64,000 nucleotides of DNA from Bacteroidota bacterium (GTDB lineage Bacteria > Bacteroidota > Bacteroidia > Bacteroidales > VadinHA17): contig JAKPOU010000042.1 in the NCBI GenBank assembly GCA_029547705.1, positions 339,271 through 403,270 on the forward strand, read 5' to 3'. Both the position numbers and the translations under genes were made by a program. Of the stretch, positions 1-7,830 are shown one piece after another (the stretch's first letter is position 1; each line of letters starts with the position of its first letter). The notes under the pieces are model-generated. The model saw only the letters and a program-made list of their open reading frames with translations. It did no database searches and was not told the DNA's origin.

Positions 1-2
1 AC

Positions 3-824
3 ATTGCTGCAAATGAATATATCAAATCAGGAAAGTTCGGCAGGATAGTTATGGTTGAAATGACATGGAACGTAAATCAGCCCGGAAGATGGAGAAGGCC
101 GAATGTTGTTCCCCTGCTGAAGGCTTCCGATACCGACTGGAAAAGATACCAGATGAACAGGCCCGCTGCTGATTTTGATCCCAGAAAATATCTGGAATTC
201 AGGCTGTTCTGGCCATACTCCTCCGGCATTCCGGGTCAGTGGATGGCTCATCAGATCGATACAGTCCACTGGTTCACAAATATATCCCATCCGCGCACGG
301 TTGCCGCAAACGGCGGAATCTATCTGTGGAAGGACGGGCGCTCCAATTTCGACACCATGACTGCGGTGATGGAGTATGTTGATCCCGTAAATCCTGATAA
401 TGCATTTCAGGTGGTTTATTCCTCAAGGTTCACCAACTCCGCCGGTGGCGTAAAGGAACTTTACTATTCAAATGGCGGAATGCTCAACCTCGACACCAAC
501 AAAATATCTTCCGAGGGAGGAATGACTGAAAGGGAAGCCAGGGCAATGGGAATGAATGCCAATTTGCTGGAACCGTTCGAGCTGCCGGGCCTGAGGATTG
601 AAACAGCTGCTGACACGGGCGGTGATCCTATGACAACGGCTCATATGAAAAACTGGATGCAGTGCGTTCGCGACAGGAAGACTCCGAATGCCGATGTGGT
701 GGCAGGATACAATCATTCGATTGCCTGCATTATGTGTACTGCTGCTCTCAGGACCGGGGAAAAAGCCTCTTTCGATGAGGCAAGCCAGGAGGTTCTTGCA
801 GGCGGAAAGGTTTTTCAGTATTAA
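3..824 (+). CDS. Gfo/Idh/MocA family oxidoreductase, 5' end outside window
   Basis: The reading frame is open from base 3 with no stop upstream, so the gene starts before the window; the methionine at base 51 is internal. What is visible is the C-terminal substrate-binding alpha/beta domain of the Gfo/Idh/MocA family, with the usual ending in which a conserved stretch (NWMQCVRDRKTPNADVVAGY) is followed by a small helical tail. The N-terminal Rossmann domain, and any export signal, cannot be seen. Family members are NAD(P)-dependent dehydrogenases or hydrolases acting on sugars, inositols and glycosides; the substrate here is unknown. It lies 26 bp upstream of a DUF6807 gene and then a NIPSNAP gene in the same direction, so the three probably form the end of one operon. 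The family is secure, the specificity is not. Confidence 0.9.
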   Translation: MAANEYIKSGKFGRIVMVEMTWNVNQPGRWRRPNVVPLLKASDTDWKRYQMNRPAADFDPRKYLEFRLFWPYSSGIPGQWMAHQIDTVHWFTNISHPRTVAANGGIYLWKDGRSNFDTMTAVMEYVDPVNPDNAFQVVYSSRFTNSAGGVKELYYSNGGMLNLDTNKISSEGGMTEREARAMGMNANLLEPFELPGLRIETAADTGGDPMTTAHMKNWMQCVRDRKTPNADVVAGYNHSIACIMCTAALRTGEKASFDEASQEVLAGGKVFQY

Positions 825-850
825 TATTATAAGGAGTTGAATTATAAATC

Positions 851-1906
851 ATGATGAATAACTTAATTGAAAAGGCAGCAGGACTGTTACTTGTACTGGT
901 TTTATTGTTCGGGCACCCGGGCATGCTTGCCGGACAGACAGAAAAGGTGAAGCTTATCAAAGGCGGCCAGAAGGTGGATGTGATGATAGGGGGAAAGCTG
1001 TTTACTTCCTATCAGTATCCGTCCAATATGGAAAAACCGTATCTCTGGCCTGTCAATGCGCCGGACGGTTCGGTGGTTACAAGGGGGTTTCCCCTGGAAC
1101 CCCGGCCCAGGGAAAGGGTTGATCATCCGCATCATATCGGAATATGGTTCAATCACGGGGATGTGAACGGACTGGATTTCTGGAATAACTCCTCGGCAAT
1201 TCCGGCGGAGAAAAAAGATGCTTACGGACATATTGCAGTCAGGGAAATCGTGAAGGTCAAAAACGGGAAAAAAGCCGTTCTTGAGGTGATATCCGACTGG
1301 AAGGATAACAAGGGAAATACTCTGCTTACGGAAAACACACAGTATATTTTCTCGGGTACCAAGGTTTCTTATACCATTGACCATATCTCCACCCTGACGG
1401 CTGCTGAAGGTCCGGTAACCATTACCGACAACAAGGAAGGAATGTTTGCCATAAGGGTTGACAGGGCCTTTGAAATGCCCACGAATCAGCCGGCAGTCTA
1501 TACTGATTCGCAGGGAAATCCGACCACTGTCAGGGCAACTGATAACGAAGGCGTAACGGGAATGTATACATCAAGTTCCGGGAAACGCGGAGATGATGTA
1601 TGGAGTACAAGGAATGACTGGGTAATTCTTTCAGGAACGAAAAATAATGTACTGACATCTTTCGGTTTCTGGGATCATCCCAAAAACATTGGTTATCCGG
1701 GGCACTCACATGCGCGCGGCTATGGTCTCTTTTCAACCAATAACCTGGGTTCCCAGGCCTATAACAAGGATGACGAAAAGATAGTCCTTACCCTCGGAAA
1801 AGGTGAATCTGTAACACTGCGTCACAGGTTTTACATACAGTCGGGCAAGGAAATTACCGCCGGACAGGCCAACAGTATCTTCAGGGAATTCTCGGCATTG
1901 TATTAG
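851..1906 (+). CDS. DUF6807 (PmoA-like) exported protein
   Basis: A 351-residue protein with an N-terminal Sec signal (hydrophobic stretch about residues 10-27, cleavage near LAGQ). It matches the DUF6807 family, often labelled PmoA in annotations although it has no demonstrated link to methane oxidation. Recognisable motifs are the His-rich DHPHHIGIWFNHGDVNG block (about residues 93-109) and HSHARGYGLF near the C terminus. These conserved histidines would suit metal or sugar binding, but no reaction is established. A good Shine-Dalgarno-like AAGGAG sits at 831-836. It lies between the oxidoreductase and the NIPSNAP gene and has a paralogue at 59671-60735 that shares both motifs, also next to oxidoreductase genes. 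This recurring pairing suggests a role in the same sugar pathway (inference). Confidence 0.85.
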   Translation: MMNNLIEKAAGLLLVLVLLFGHPGMLAGQTEKVKLIKGGQKVDVMIGGKLFTSYQYPSNMEKPYLWPVNAPDGSVVTRGFPLEPRPRERVDHPHHIGIWFNHGDVNGLDFWNNSSAIPAEKKDAYGHIAVREIVKVKNGKKAVLEVISDWKDNKGNTLLTENTQYIFSGTKVSYTIDHISTLTAAEGPVTITDNKEGMFAIRVDRAFEMPTNQPAVYTDSQGNPTTVRATDNEGVTGMYTSSSGKRGDDVWSTRNDWVILSGTKNNVLTSFGFWDHPKNIGYPGHSHARGYGLFSTNNLGSQAYNKDDEKIVLTLGKGESVTLRHRFYIQSGKEITAGQANSIFREFSALY

Positions 1907-1939
1907 TACAGATGCAGGATGACTGATTGCAAATTTTAA

Positions 1940-2743
1940 ATGCTTGTGTTTATGACAAAGGCCATCAGAACCTTGTTTTCCATGGTATTTGTGGCAGTCC
2001 TGCTCTTTCCGGCAGGCGGCTGCAGGGAACAAATACCACAGATGCTCTATGAGATAAAAATTTATGATGTCTCCGGACCCGGCCAGGCAGAGAGAACCGA
2101 AAGATATATTTCCGGAGCTCTCAAGCCCGTCCTTCGCAGATCCGGCATAGAAGGAGTCGGGGTGTTCAAGCCACTTGAATCCGACACTGCTGCTTCCGGG
2201 AAATATATTTATGTGTTCATTCCCTATGAAACTGCGGACAAATATTTCAGCATGAAGGTCGTGCTTGAAAAAGATGCTGATTATCAGAAAAGAGGCAGTG
2301 ACTTTTTAAATGCGCCGCATGATAATCCGCCTTTTCAGAGGTATGAAAGCATTTTGCTTAAAGCCTTCGCCGGGATGCCCCGTTTCAGCACCCCTTCATT
2401 CGCCACTGACCGGTCAGAAAGGGTGTATGAGCTGAGAAGCTATGAGAGTGCCACGGAATACAAGGCCGGAAAAAAGATCGACATGTTCAACAATGAGGAA
2501 ATCGCCCTTTTCGAAAAACTGGGATTCAATGCTGTCTTTTACGGCCAGGTCCTGGCAGGGAGCCACATGCCCAACCTGATGTACATGACCACGTTTCAGA
2601 ATATGAAGACCCACGATGAAAAATGGGAGGAATTCAGAAACGATCCCGACTGGATAAGGATGCGCGATAAGGAAGAATACAGGAATACTGTTTCCAGAAA
2701 CACGCAGTACCTCCTGTATCCGCTATCCTGTTCCGATTTTTAA
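1940..2743 (+). CDS. NIPSNAP-family lipoprotein
   Basis: A 267-residue protein beginning with a lipoprotein signal: hydrophobic residues 12-24 then PAGGC with the lipid-accepting cysteine at residue 28. Two NIPSNAP-type ferredoxin-like (dimeric alpha/beta barrel) repeats follow. The first starts at the YEIKIYDVSGPG region, and the second at VYELRSYES and continues through the NLMYMTTF and EEFRNDPDW motifs that typify the family. NIPSNAP proteins have no agreed enzymatic function; in Bacteroidota they are frequent next to sugar-acid and glycan catabolic genes. It is 33 bp behind the DUF6807 gene, so probably cotranscribed, and is followed at once by a strong hairpin. An alternative start is the methionine at base 1952, which keeps the signal. 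Confidence 0.85.
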   Translation: MLVFMTKAIRTLFSMVFVAVLLFPAGGCREQIPQMLYEIKIYDVSGPGQAERTERYISGALKPVLRRSGIEGVGVFKPLESDTAASGKYIYVFIPYETADKYFSMKVVLEKDADYQKRGSDFLNAPHDNPPFQRYESILLKAFAGMPRFSTPSFATDRSERVYELRSYESATEYKAGKKIDMFNNEEIALFEKLGFNAVFYGQVLAGSHMPNLMYMTTFQNMKTHDEKWEEFRNDPDWIRMRDKEEYRNTVSRNTQYLLYPLSCSDF

Positions 2744-2752
2744 ATGATATTT

Positions 2753-2777
2753 AACCCCCGGATTTCCTCCGGGGGTT
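2753..2777. terminator. Bidirectional hairpin between convergent genes
   Basis: A perfect 10-bp stem (2753-2762 with 2768-2777, AACCCCCGGA / TCCGGGGGTT) with a 5-nt loop. It lies 9 bp past the NIPSNAP stop and 11 bp past the trpB stop on the other strand. The plus strand continues with TTT; T-tracts are short on both sides. Confidence 0.8.
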
Positions 2778-2788
2778 TCTTGTAAAAG

Positions 2789-4150
2789 TCAGCCCTCCAG
2801 ACCGGATGCGGCAATAAATTTATCAACTTCTTCCTGTGTCATTTCATGGTCGGGAAGATTATCCTCGAAGAATTTCTGGTAGGATGAGACATCCATGTGG
2901 CCGTGTCCGCTGAGATTGAACAGAATTACCCTGCTTGTCCCTTCGATGTCGGATTGTCTGGCTTCATCGAGTGCGGCTGCAATCGCATAGTTGGATTCCG
3001 GAGCGGGGAGAATGCCTTCATTTCTGGCAAAAAATACTCCTGCTTCGAAGCATTCCCTCTGCATTTTGGCCTTTGCCTCAACAAATCCGTCTTTAAGAAG
3101 CTGGCTTACAAGAACTCCTGCTCCATGATAACGCAGGCCCCCGGCATGTATTTTTTCCGGAATAAAATTATGTCCCAGGGTGTACATTGGAAGAAGCGGG
3201 GTCATTCCGGCAGAATCACCGAAATCGTATAAGAATCTTCCCTTGGTCAGTTTCGGGCATGAAGAAGGTTCCACTGCAACGAATCTGGTCTTTCTGCCAC
3301 TGACAATATTTTCACGGATAAAGGGGAAGGCGATGCCCGAGAAATTAGATCCGCCTCCGAAGCATCCTATTACCACATCGGGGTAGTCACCGGCCTTTTC
3401 CATCTGAATCATTGCTTCCTGGCCAATTATGGTCTGATGCAGTGAAACATGGTTCAGTACACTGCCGAGGGAATATTTTGTATAAGGATCCTGAACGGCT
3501 ATTTCCATGGCTTCAGAGATGGCTATTCCCAGGCTTCCCGGGGAATCCGGATCCTTTTCAAGGATCTGCCTCCCAACGGCGGTCATGGTTGAGGGCGAAG
3601 GAACCACCTTGGCATTATAGGTGTTCATCATGATTTTCCGGCCGGGTTTCTGGTGAAAACTTACACTGACCATGAAGACCAGCAGCTCAAGACCGAAATG
3701 GTTGCATGCAAAGCTCATTGCACTTCCCCACTGGCCCGCTCCGGTTTCGGTAGTGATTCTCCTTATACCTTCCTTCTTGTTGTAATATGCCTGGGCAATT
3801 GCGGTGTTGGCCTTGTGCGAACCGGAATAGTTGCCACCCTCATACTTGTAATAGATCCTGCTTTTTGTCCCGAGGGCTTTCTCAAGATTAAGAGCCCGGT
3901 GAAGAGGGGAAGGGCGGTAGATTTTATAAAGGTTCAGGACCTCGTCGGGTATGTCAATATACCTTTCCGCTGACATTTCCTGCCTGATAAGCTCCATCGG
4001 AAACACTGCTGCCAGAGCTGCGGGATCAATGGGTTCGCGAGTTGCCGGATTTAGCGGGGGCGCCGGCTTGTTTGGCATGTCTGCCACAATGTTATACCAT
4101 TGCCGGGGCATCTCTCTTTCGCTTAAAAGAATCTTTGTGTTTTTTTTCAT
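2789..4150 (-). CDS. trpB: TrpB2-type tryptophan synthase beta chain
   Basis: This 453-residue PLP enzyme belongs to the longer TrpB2 subgroup (about 430-460 residues) rather than TrpB1. The PLP lysine is K113 in GSHKANTA, and the phosphate-binding loop is the GCFGGGSNF motif in the middle of the protein. The family condenses indole with serine to give tryptophan. TrpB2 enzymes generally lack the interface needed to channel indole from a TrpA partner, and no trpA or other trp gene is in this window. It stands alone, separated from the aromatic operon upstream by its own promoter and an attenuator with three consecutive Trp codons (4194-4327). That regulation argues that the enzyme truly serves tryptophan supply, perhaps by indole salvage. 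The start is supported by the purine-rich AATCGAAGAA just before the ATG. Confidence 0.93.
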   Translation of the reverse strand: MKKNTKILLSEREMPRQWYNIVADMPNKPAPPLNPATREPIDPAALAAVFPMELIRQEMSAERYIDIPDEVLNLYKIYRPSPLHRALNLEKALGTKSRIYYKYEGGNYSGSHKANTAIAQAYYNKKEGIRRITTETGAGQWGSAMSFACNHFGLELLVFMVSVSFHQKPGRKIMMNTYNAKVVPSPSTMTAVGRQILEKDPDSPGSLGIAISEAMEIAVQDPYTKYSLGSVLNHVSLHQTIIGQEAMIQMEKAGDYPDVVIGCFGGGSNFSGIAFPFIRENIVSGRKTRFVAVEPSSCPKLTKGRFLYDFGDSAGMTPLLPMYTLGHNFIPEKIHAGGLRYHGAGVLVSQLLKDGFVEAKAKMQRECFEAGVFFARNEGILPAPESNYAIAAALDEARQSDIEGTSRVILFNLSGHGHMDVSSYQKFFEDNLPDHEMTQEEVDKFIAASGLEG

Positions 4151-4193
4151 TTCTTCGATTATTAATTAAGTATTATAAAGGTTTTTTAAAACA

Positions 4194-4221
4194 AAAAGCA
4201 CGCTGTGATCAGCGTGCTTTT
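4194..4221 (-). terminator. trp attenuator terminator
   Basis: Read on the minus strand, a perfect 12-bp stem (AAAAGCACGCTG / CAGCGTGCTTTT, arms 4210-4221 and 4194-4205) with a 4-nt loop, followed by TTTGTTTT. It lies between the trp leader peptide and trpB, about 45 nt before the trpB start, so it can only act by stopping transcription before the gene. Confidence 0.92.
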
Positions 4222-4263
4222 CAATTATATCTTTTGTATTTATATAACAGCGTGATTCACAGC
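4202..4263 (-). promoter_or_regulatory. trp antiterminator pairing
   Basis: Minus-strand segment GCTGTGAATCA (4263 down to 4253) can pair with TGATCACAGC (4211 down to 4202), ten base pairs with one bulged A. The second segment contains the terminator loop and the start of its right arm, so this pairing and the terminator exclude each other. The upstream segment begins 6 nt past the leader stop codon. A ribosome that finishes the leader would mask it, while one stalled at the Trp codons would leave it free. Confidence 0.75.
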
Positions 4264-4269
4264 ATCAGT

Positions 4270-4314
4270 TCAGAAGCTGCACCACCACCAGTTATATAAA
4301 TTTCCTTTTCTCAT
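4270..4314 (-). CDS. trpL: Tryptophan leader peptide
   Basis: A 14-codon open frame, MRKGNLYNWWWCSF then TGA, with three consecutive Trp codons (TGG TGG TGG at residues 9-11). It is followed directly by an antiterminator/terminator pair and then by the tryptophan synthase gene trpB. Three Trp codons in a row in so short a peptide, next to an intrinsic terminator in front of trpB, is the signature of ribosome-mediated attenuation. When charged tRNA-Trp is scarce the ribosome stalls at the WWW codons, the antiterminator forms and trpB is transcribed. The peptide itself probably has no other role. The ATG may be almost at the 5' end of the transcript (see the promoter entry). Confidence 0.93.
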   Translation of the reverse strand: MRKGNLYNWWWCSF

Positions 4315-4319
4315 CCCTG

Positions 4320-4354
4320 CAAATCTATATAAAATTATTAATTCAGCGTACAAA
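4320..4354 (-). promoter_or_regulatory. Candidate promoter of trp leader
   Basis: On the minus strand a perfect TAnnTTTG box (TAGATTTG, 4327 down to 4320) lies 5 nt before the leader ATG, with a TTTG at 4354-4351 as a possible -33 element; the 23-nt spacing is long for the Bacteroidota consensus. If this box is used, the leader mRNA would be nearly leaderless. An alternative -7 box is TAATTTTA at 4337-4330, which gives a start distance like that of the other three leaders but has no matching -33 element. Confidence 0.4.
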
Positions 4355-4396
4355 AAGCATAAAAATTTTATTACTGTATCCGTCTGCCGTCCGGAA

Positions 4397-5647
4397 TCAT
4401 TCCCAGATCATTGTTCCGAGCCTCCGCAGTTGTTCAAAGAACAGGGGCCAGGATTTTGCGACACATCCGGAATTTTTTATCAGGATTTTCCCCGAACTTC
4501 CCAGTGCTGCAACTGCAGCCGCCATTGCAATCCGGTGATCGCCGTGTGAACTGACTTCACCGCCCTTTACGGAGCCTCCGCTAACTATCATATTGTCGTC
4601 ACTGGTTTCAATCCTGATGCCGATTCTGCCGAATTCGGTAATCAGGGCCTCGGCCCGGTTACTTTCCTTGTGAATCAGGCGGGACACGCCCTTTATTGTC
4701 GATTTGCCCCTGCAGAATGCTGCCAGGGTTACAAGGGGAGGGAAGAGGTCGGGTGATTCGGTTGCATCAAAAAAGAAGGCTTTGAGTGGTGATTTTCTTA
4801 CTGTTATTGAATTCTCCAGTATTGTTGTCCTTACTCCGGCACTGTCGAGGACATTCAGTATTGCCTTATCGCTCTGCAGGCTGTCGGCCCTGAGACCCTC
4901 AATCCTTATATCGCCGTTTATTGCCCCGGCCACCAGTAGAAATGCACCTCCGCTCCAGTCACCTTCAACCTCGAATTTTCCTGCCTTGTATTTCTGATTC
5001 CCTGGTATCTCAAAACGGCTGTAGCCCGTTTTCAGTATATTGATCCCGAAGCTTTTCAGAACCTGCAGGGTCATGTCAATATAGGGTTTGCTTTTAAGGT
5101 TGTTTACAATTATTATTGAATCCTTTTCAGTTACCGGGAGAGCCATCAGCAGTCCCGTGAGCAGCTGGGAACTCAGGGATCCGTCTATTTCACAGTGTCC
5201 GCCCCTCAGGGGTCCCTGGATGGTGAGAGGAAGGAAGCCTCCCTCACTTTTACATTTCACCCCGAACTGTCTGAGTGCGTCTTCAATTATTGACATCGGC
5301 CTTTTCACGAGGGAACCTGTGCCTGTCATAATTATTTCCTCCACATTCAGGGCCGCAACCGGGGAAAACATCCTTATGGCAAGTCCCGATTCCCCGCAGT
5401 TCAGCAGTTGTTCCCTGATCTTTCCGGCTCCACTGATCCTGAGTATACCGGGTTCCCGGGTCACATCCGCACCCAGTGCCCTGGCAATATTTATTGCTGC
5501 AAGTGAATCGTCACAATCCGAAGGATTCGTTATAATGCTTTCTCCCTTTGCCAGGAGGGCGGCTGCAATGGCACGCTGGGTCATGCTTTTCGAAGGAGGG
5601 GCGGTTACGGATCCGCTTATTTCCGAGGGAACAACAAAGTAATCCAT
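4397..5647 (-). CDS. aroA: 3-phosphoshikimate 1-carboxyvinyltransferase (EPSP synthase)
   Basis: A 416-residue protein that transfers the enolpyruvyl group of PEP to shikimate-3-phosphate, the sixth step of the shikimate pathway, in the cytoplasm. The N-terminal PPSKSMTQRA motif (residues 17-26) supplies the Lys and Arg that bind PEP and shikimate-3-phosphate. The usual GNAGTA-like loop appears as CGESGLAIRMF, a variant that I believe is common in Bacteroidota and archaeal-type enzymes. The C-terminal GDHRIAMA motif and the lysine in CVAKSWP are present. It starts 4 bp after the DAHP synthase/chorismate mutase gene and is the last gene of the Phe/Tyr operon; the trp leader promoter lies just beyond it. 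No aroB, aroC, aroD, aroE or aroK is in the window, so the rest of the pathway must be elsewhere. Confidence 0.95.
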   Translation of the reverse strand: MDYFVVPSEISGSVTAPPSKSMTQRAIAAALLAKGESIITNPSDCDDSLAAINIARALGADVTREPGILRISGAGKIREQLLNCGESGLAIRMFSPVAALNVEEIIMTGTGSLVKRPMSIIEDALRQFGVKCKSEGGFLPLTIQGPLRGGHCEIDGSLSSQLLTGLLMALPVTEKDSIIIVNNLKSKPYIDMTLQVLKSFGINILKTGYSRFEIPGNQKYKAGKFEVEGDWSGGAFLLVAGAINGDIRIEGLRADSLQSDKAILNVLDSAGVRTTILENSITVRKSPLKAFFFDATESPDLFPPLVTLAAFCRGKSTIKGVSRLIHKESNRAEALITEFGRIGIRIETSDDNMIVSGGSVKGGEVSSHGDHRIAMAAAVAALGSSGKILIKNSGCVAKSWPLFFEQLRRLGTMIWE

Positions 5648-5651
5648 CAGC

Positions 5652-6773
5652 TCAGATATTTTTATCCGCTATGTTTATGTCAATGCCATTATTCATGATT
5701 TTCATCTGTTTATTGATGGATTCCTGATGGATGGCCTTGAATATGGAATCTATCATCTCCCTGCTCAATCCTTTAGACAGGCCCTTCGTCATGGCCCTTT
5801 TCACTATTTCATCCCAGCGTGCGCTCTGAAGGATAGTGATATTATTCTCCTTCTTGTAGTGGCCGATCTTTTCCGCCACCTCCATCCTACGTTCGATAAG
5901 ATCAATGAGATGGTCATCAAAAACATCGATCTGCTGCCGTAATTCCCCGAGGATATCAAGCAGCTTCGGATCGGATGTTGAGGGATTGCGGAGTATCAGC
6001 CTGCTGAGGAGCTCGTGAAGCTCACCGGGAGTAATCTGCTGGGCTGAATCGCTAAGCGCCTTTTCAGGCTGGATGTGTGATTCCAGCATTAAACCGTCGA
6101 AGTTGAGGTCGAGCGCTTTTTGTGAAATCTCATGCAGGTACTGCCGGGCTCCGGCAATATGGCTGGGATCACAGATTATCGGAATGTCCGGCATTTTTCT
6201 TCTCAGTTCAATGGGCAGCTGCCAGTTGGGCTGATTCCTGTAAGATGTTTTTTCGTAGGATGAAAATCCGCGGTGTATGGCACCTATCCGTTTTATTCCT
6301 GCCCTGGCTATCCTTTCGATTGCACCTATCCACAGGTCTATGTCCGGGTTGATGGGGTTCTTGATCATTACCATCACGTCAACTCCGTTCAGGGCATTGG
6401 CTATTTCCTGTACGGTAAAGGGATTGACGGATGTACGGGCTCCTATCCACAGCATGTCTATACCATACTTGAGAGTTTCATACACATGCCTCTCGTTTGC
6501 CACCTCACAGCCGACAAGCAGTCCTGTTTCCTCCTTTACGTTCCTGAGCCATTTCAGTGCCGGGGTACCTATACCCTCAAATGAATCGGGCCTGGTCCGG
6601 GGTTTCCATATACCTGCCCTGAAAAGACTTACCTGTTCGATTTTTGCAAGCTGCCTGGCTGTTTCCATAACCTGTTCCTCGGTCTCCGCGCTGCAGGGAC
6701 CCGATATGAGGAAGGGCCTTTTGCTGTAGCCTTTCCATTCTGTGACGGGAATTGTTTCCAGTTTGATTACCAT
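5652..6773 (-). CDS. Bifunctional DAHP synthase / chorismate mutase (type II)
   Basis: A 373-residue fusion of two enzymes. Residues about 1-260 are a type I-beta DAHP synthase, which joins PEP and erythrose-4-phosphate in the first step of aromatic synthesis; SGPCSAE near residue 24, KPRTRPDSFEG, IGARTS and CDPSHIAG are visible. Residues about 275-360 are an AroQ-type helical chorismate mutase (LRQQIDVFDDHLIDLIERR and IGHYKKENN motifs). In related fusions the mutase domain also acts as the feedback sensor for the synthase domain; whether that holds here is inference. It lies downstream of tyrA across a 211-bp gap with short repeats and 4 bp before aroA. The operon therefore controls entry to the pathway as well as its Phe and Tyr branches. 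Confidence 0.95.
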   Translation of the reverse strand: MVIKLETIPVTEWKGYSKRPFLISGPCSAETEEQVMETARQLAKIEQVSLFRAGIWKPRTRPDSFEGIGTPALKWLRNVKEETGLLVGCEVANERHVYETLKYGIDMLWIGARTSVNPFTVQEIANALNGVDVMVMIKNPINPDIDLWIGAIERIARAGIKRIGAIHRGFSSYEKTSYRNQPNWQLPIELRRKMPDIPIICDPSHIAGARQYLHEISQKALDLNFDGLMLESHIQPEKALSDSAQQITPGELHELLSRLILRNPSTSDPKLLDILGELRQQIDVFDDHLIDLIERRMEVAEKIGHYKKENNITILQSARWDEIVKRAMTKGLSKGLSREMIDSIFKAIHQESINKQMKIMNNGIDINIADKNI

Positions 6774-6820
6774 GGTTTTAAAATATAAGTGACTGAAATT
6801 TATTATTCTTATCTGTTCGT

Positions 6821-6920
6821 CTGTCTGAATTCATTTGTCCTGATCTGTCGCACTGTCTGAATTTCATTTATCCTGATCTTTCCGTTCTGTCTGAATTTCA
6901 TTTATCCTGATCTGTCCGGA
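6821..6920. repeat. Three tandem 32-34-bp repeats between tyrA and DAHP synthase gene
   Basis: Three head-to-tail copies: 6821-6852 (32 bp, the most diverged), 6853-6886 and 6887-6920 (34 bp each, differing from each other at about three positions). Each unit contains CTGTCTGAATTTCATTTATC. The array fills half of the only sizeable gap in the Phe/Tyr operon. No leader peptide, strong hairpin or convincing promoter was found in this gap. Confidence 0.85.
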
Positions 6921-6984
6921 CTGCACTGTTCCCCTCTAATCCTGATGATTCCGCGGATTATCAGGCAGGCTTTCATCCGGCCTG

Positions 6985-7830
6985 CTAATTCAGGATTTTC
7001 TGTATTTTATTTGCTTCCTCCATAAGCTGTTTCAGTCCTTCCTTATCCCTGCGGGAGATGAGGGATCTGAAAAGATTCATTTTTTCAATGTATGTGTCTA
7101 TTACTTCAAGAATATATTCTGCGTTTTCCGTAAAGATCGGAGCCCAGGTTTCACCGTTGCTTTTTGCAAGGCGGACGGTACTTTCAAATCCTCCCCCGGC
7201 GAGTGTCATTATGTTTTCTTCCTCCTGTTCCTTTTCAAGCACGCACAGGGCCAGTGAAAAGGAGGTTATATGGGAAATATGGGATATGTATGCCACATGA
7301 ACGTCATGCATTGCTGAATCCATGTAGGTGATCCGCATATTGAGGCTTGTCAGCATTCTTTCCGTGGTTTCCAGCGCATCGGGATCGCTCAGCCCGGCGT
7401 CGCAGATAATCACTATTTTATAGTCAAACAGCCTTCCGATGGCTGCCAGCGGACCAGAATATTCCGTTCCTGCCATCGGATGGACGGCCACATATCTTCC
7501 CCTTGCCGGATGGTTTTTCGCTGCTTCGGCCATATCTGCCTTGGTTGAACCCATGTCGGTCACTATTTTTGAAGTGCCTTCAATGCGGTCAAGTATCCGT
7601 GGCAGAAGGGCACAATTAACGTCAACCGGTGCGCAAAGGATTATCAGATCGCTTTTGTCCACTGCATTCTCCAGGGTATCGGCTTCATCTATCATACCGC
7701 TGAGCAGGGCAATATTCCTGTGCTGGATGTTGTTTTCAACTCCTATTATCCTGTCGGCAAATTCTCTTTTCCGCAGGCTGAGGATCAGTGATCCTCCGAT
7801 TAGACCCGTACCTATTACTGCAATTGTCAT
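6985..7830 (-). CDS. tyrA: Prephenate dehydrogenase
   Basis: A 281-residue NAD(P)-dependent enzyme that oxidatively decarboxylates prephenate to 4-hydroxyphenylpyruvate, the tyrosine branch. The Rossmann motif GTGLIGGS is at residues 7-14. The family's DMGSTKA (about residue 92) and HPMAGTEYSG (about residue 117) blocks follow, then the helical dimerisation domain with HISHITSFSLA. There is no ACT or chorismate mutase extension, so this is the short monofunctional form; the mutase is fused to the DAHP synthase downstream instead. Its ATG overlaps the TGA of the aminotransferase gene (ATGA, 7827-7830), which indicates translational coupling. Confidence 0.95.
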   Translation of the reverse strand: MTIAVIGTGLIGGSLILSLRKREFADRIIGVENNIQHRNIALLSGMIDEADTLENAVDKSDLIILCAPVDVNCALLPRILDRIEGTSKIVTDMGSTKADMAEAAKNHPARGRYVAVHPMAGTEYSGPLAAIGRLFDYKIVIICDAGLSDPDALETTERMLTSLNMRITYMDSAMHDVHVAYISHISHITSFSLALCVLEKEQEEENIMTLAGGGFESTVRLAKSNGETWAPIFTENAEYILEVIDTYIEKMNLFRSLISRRDKEGLKQLMEEANKIQKILN

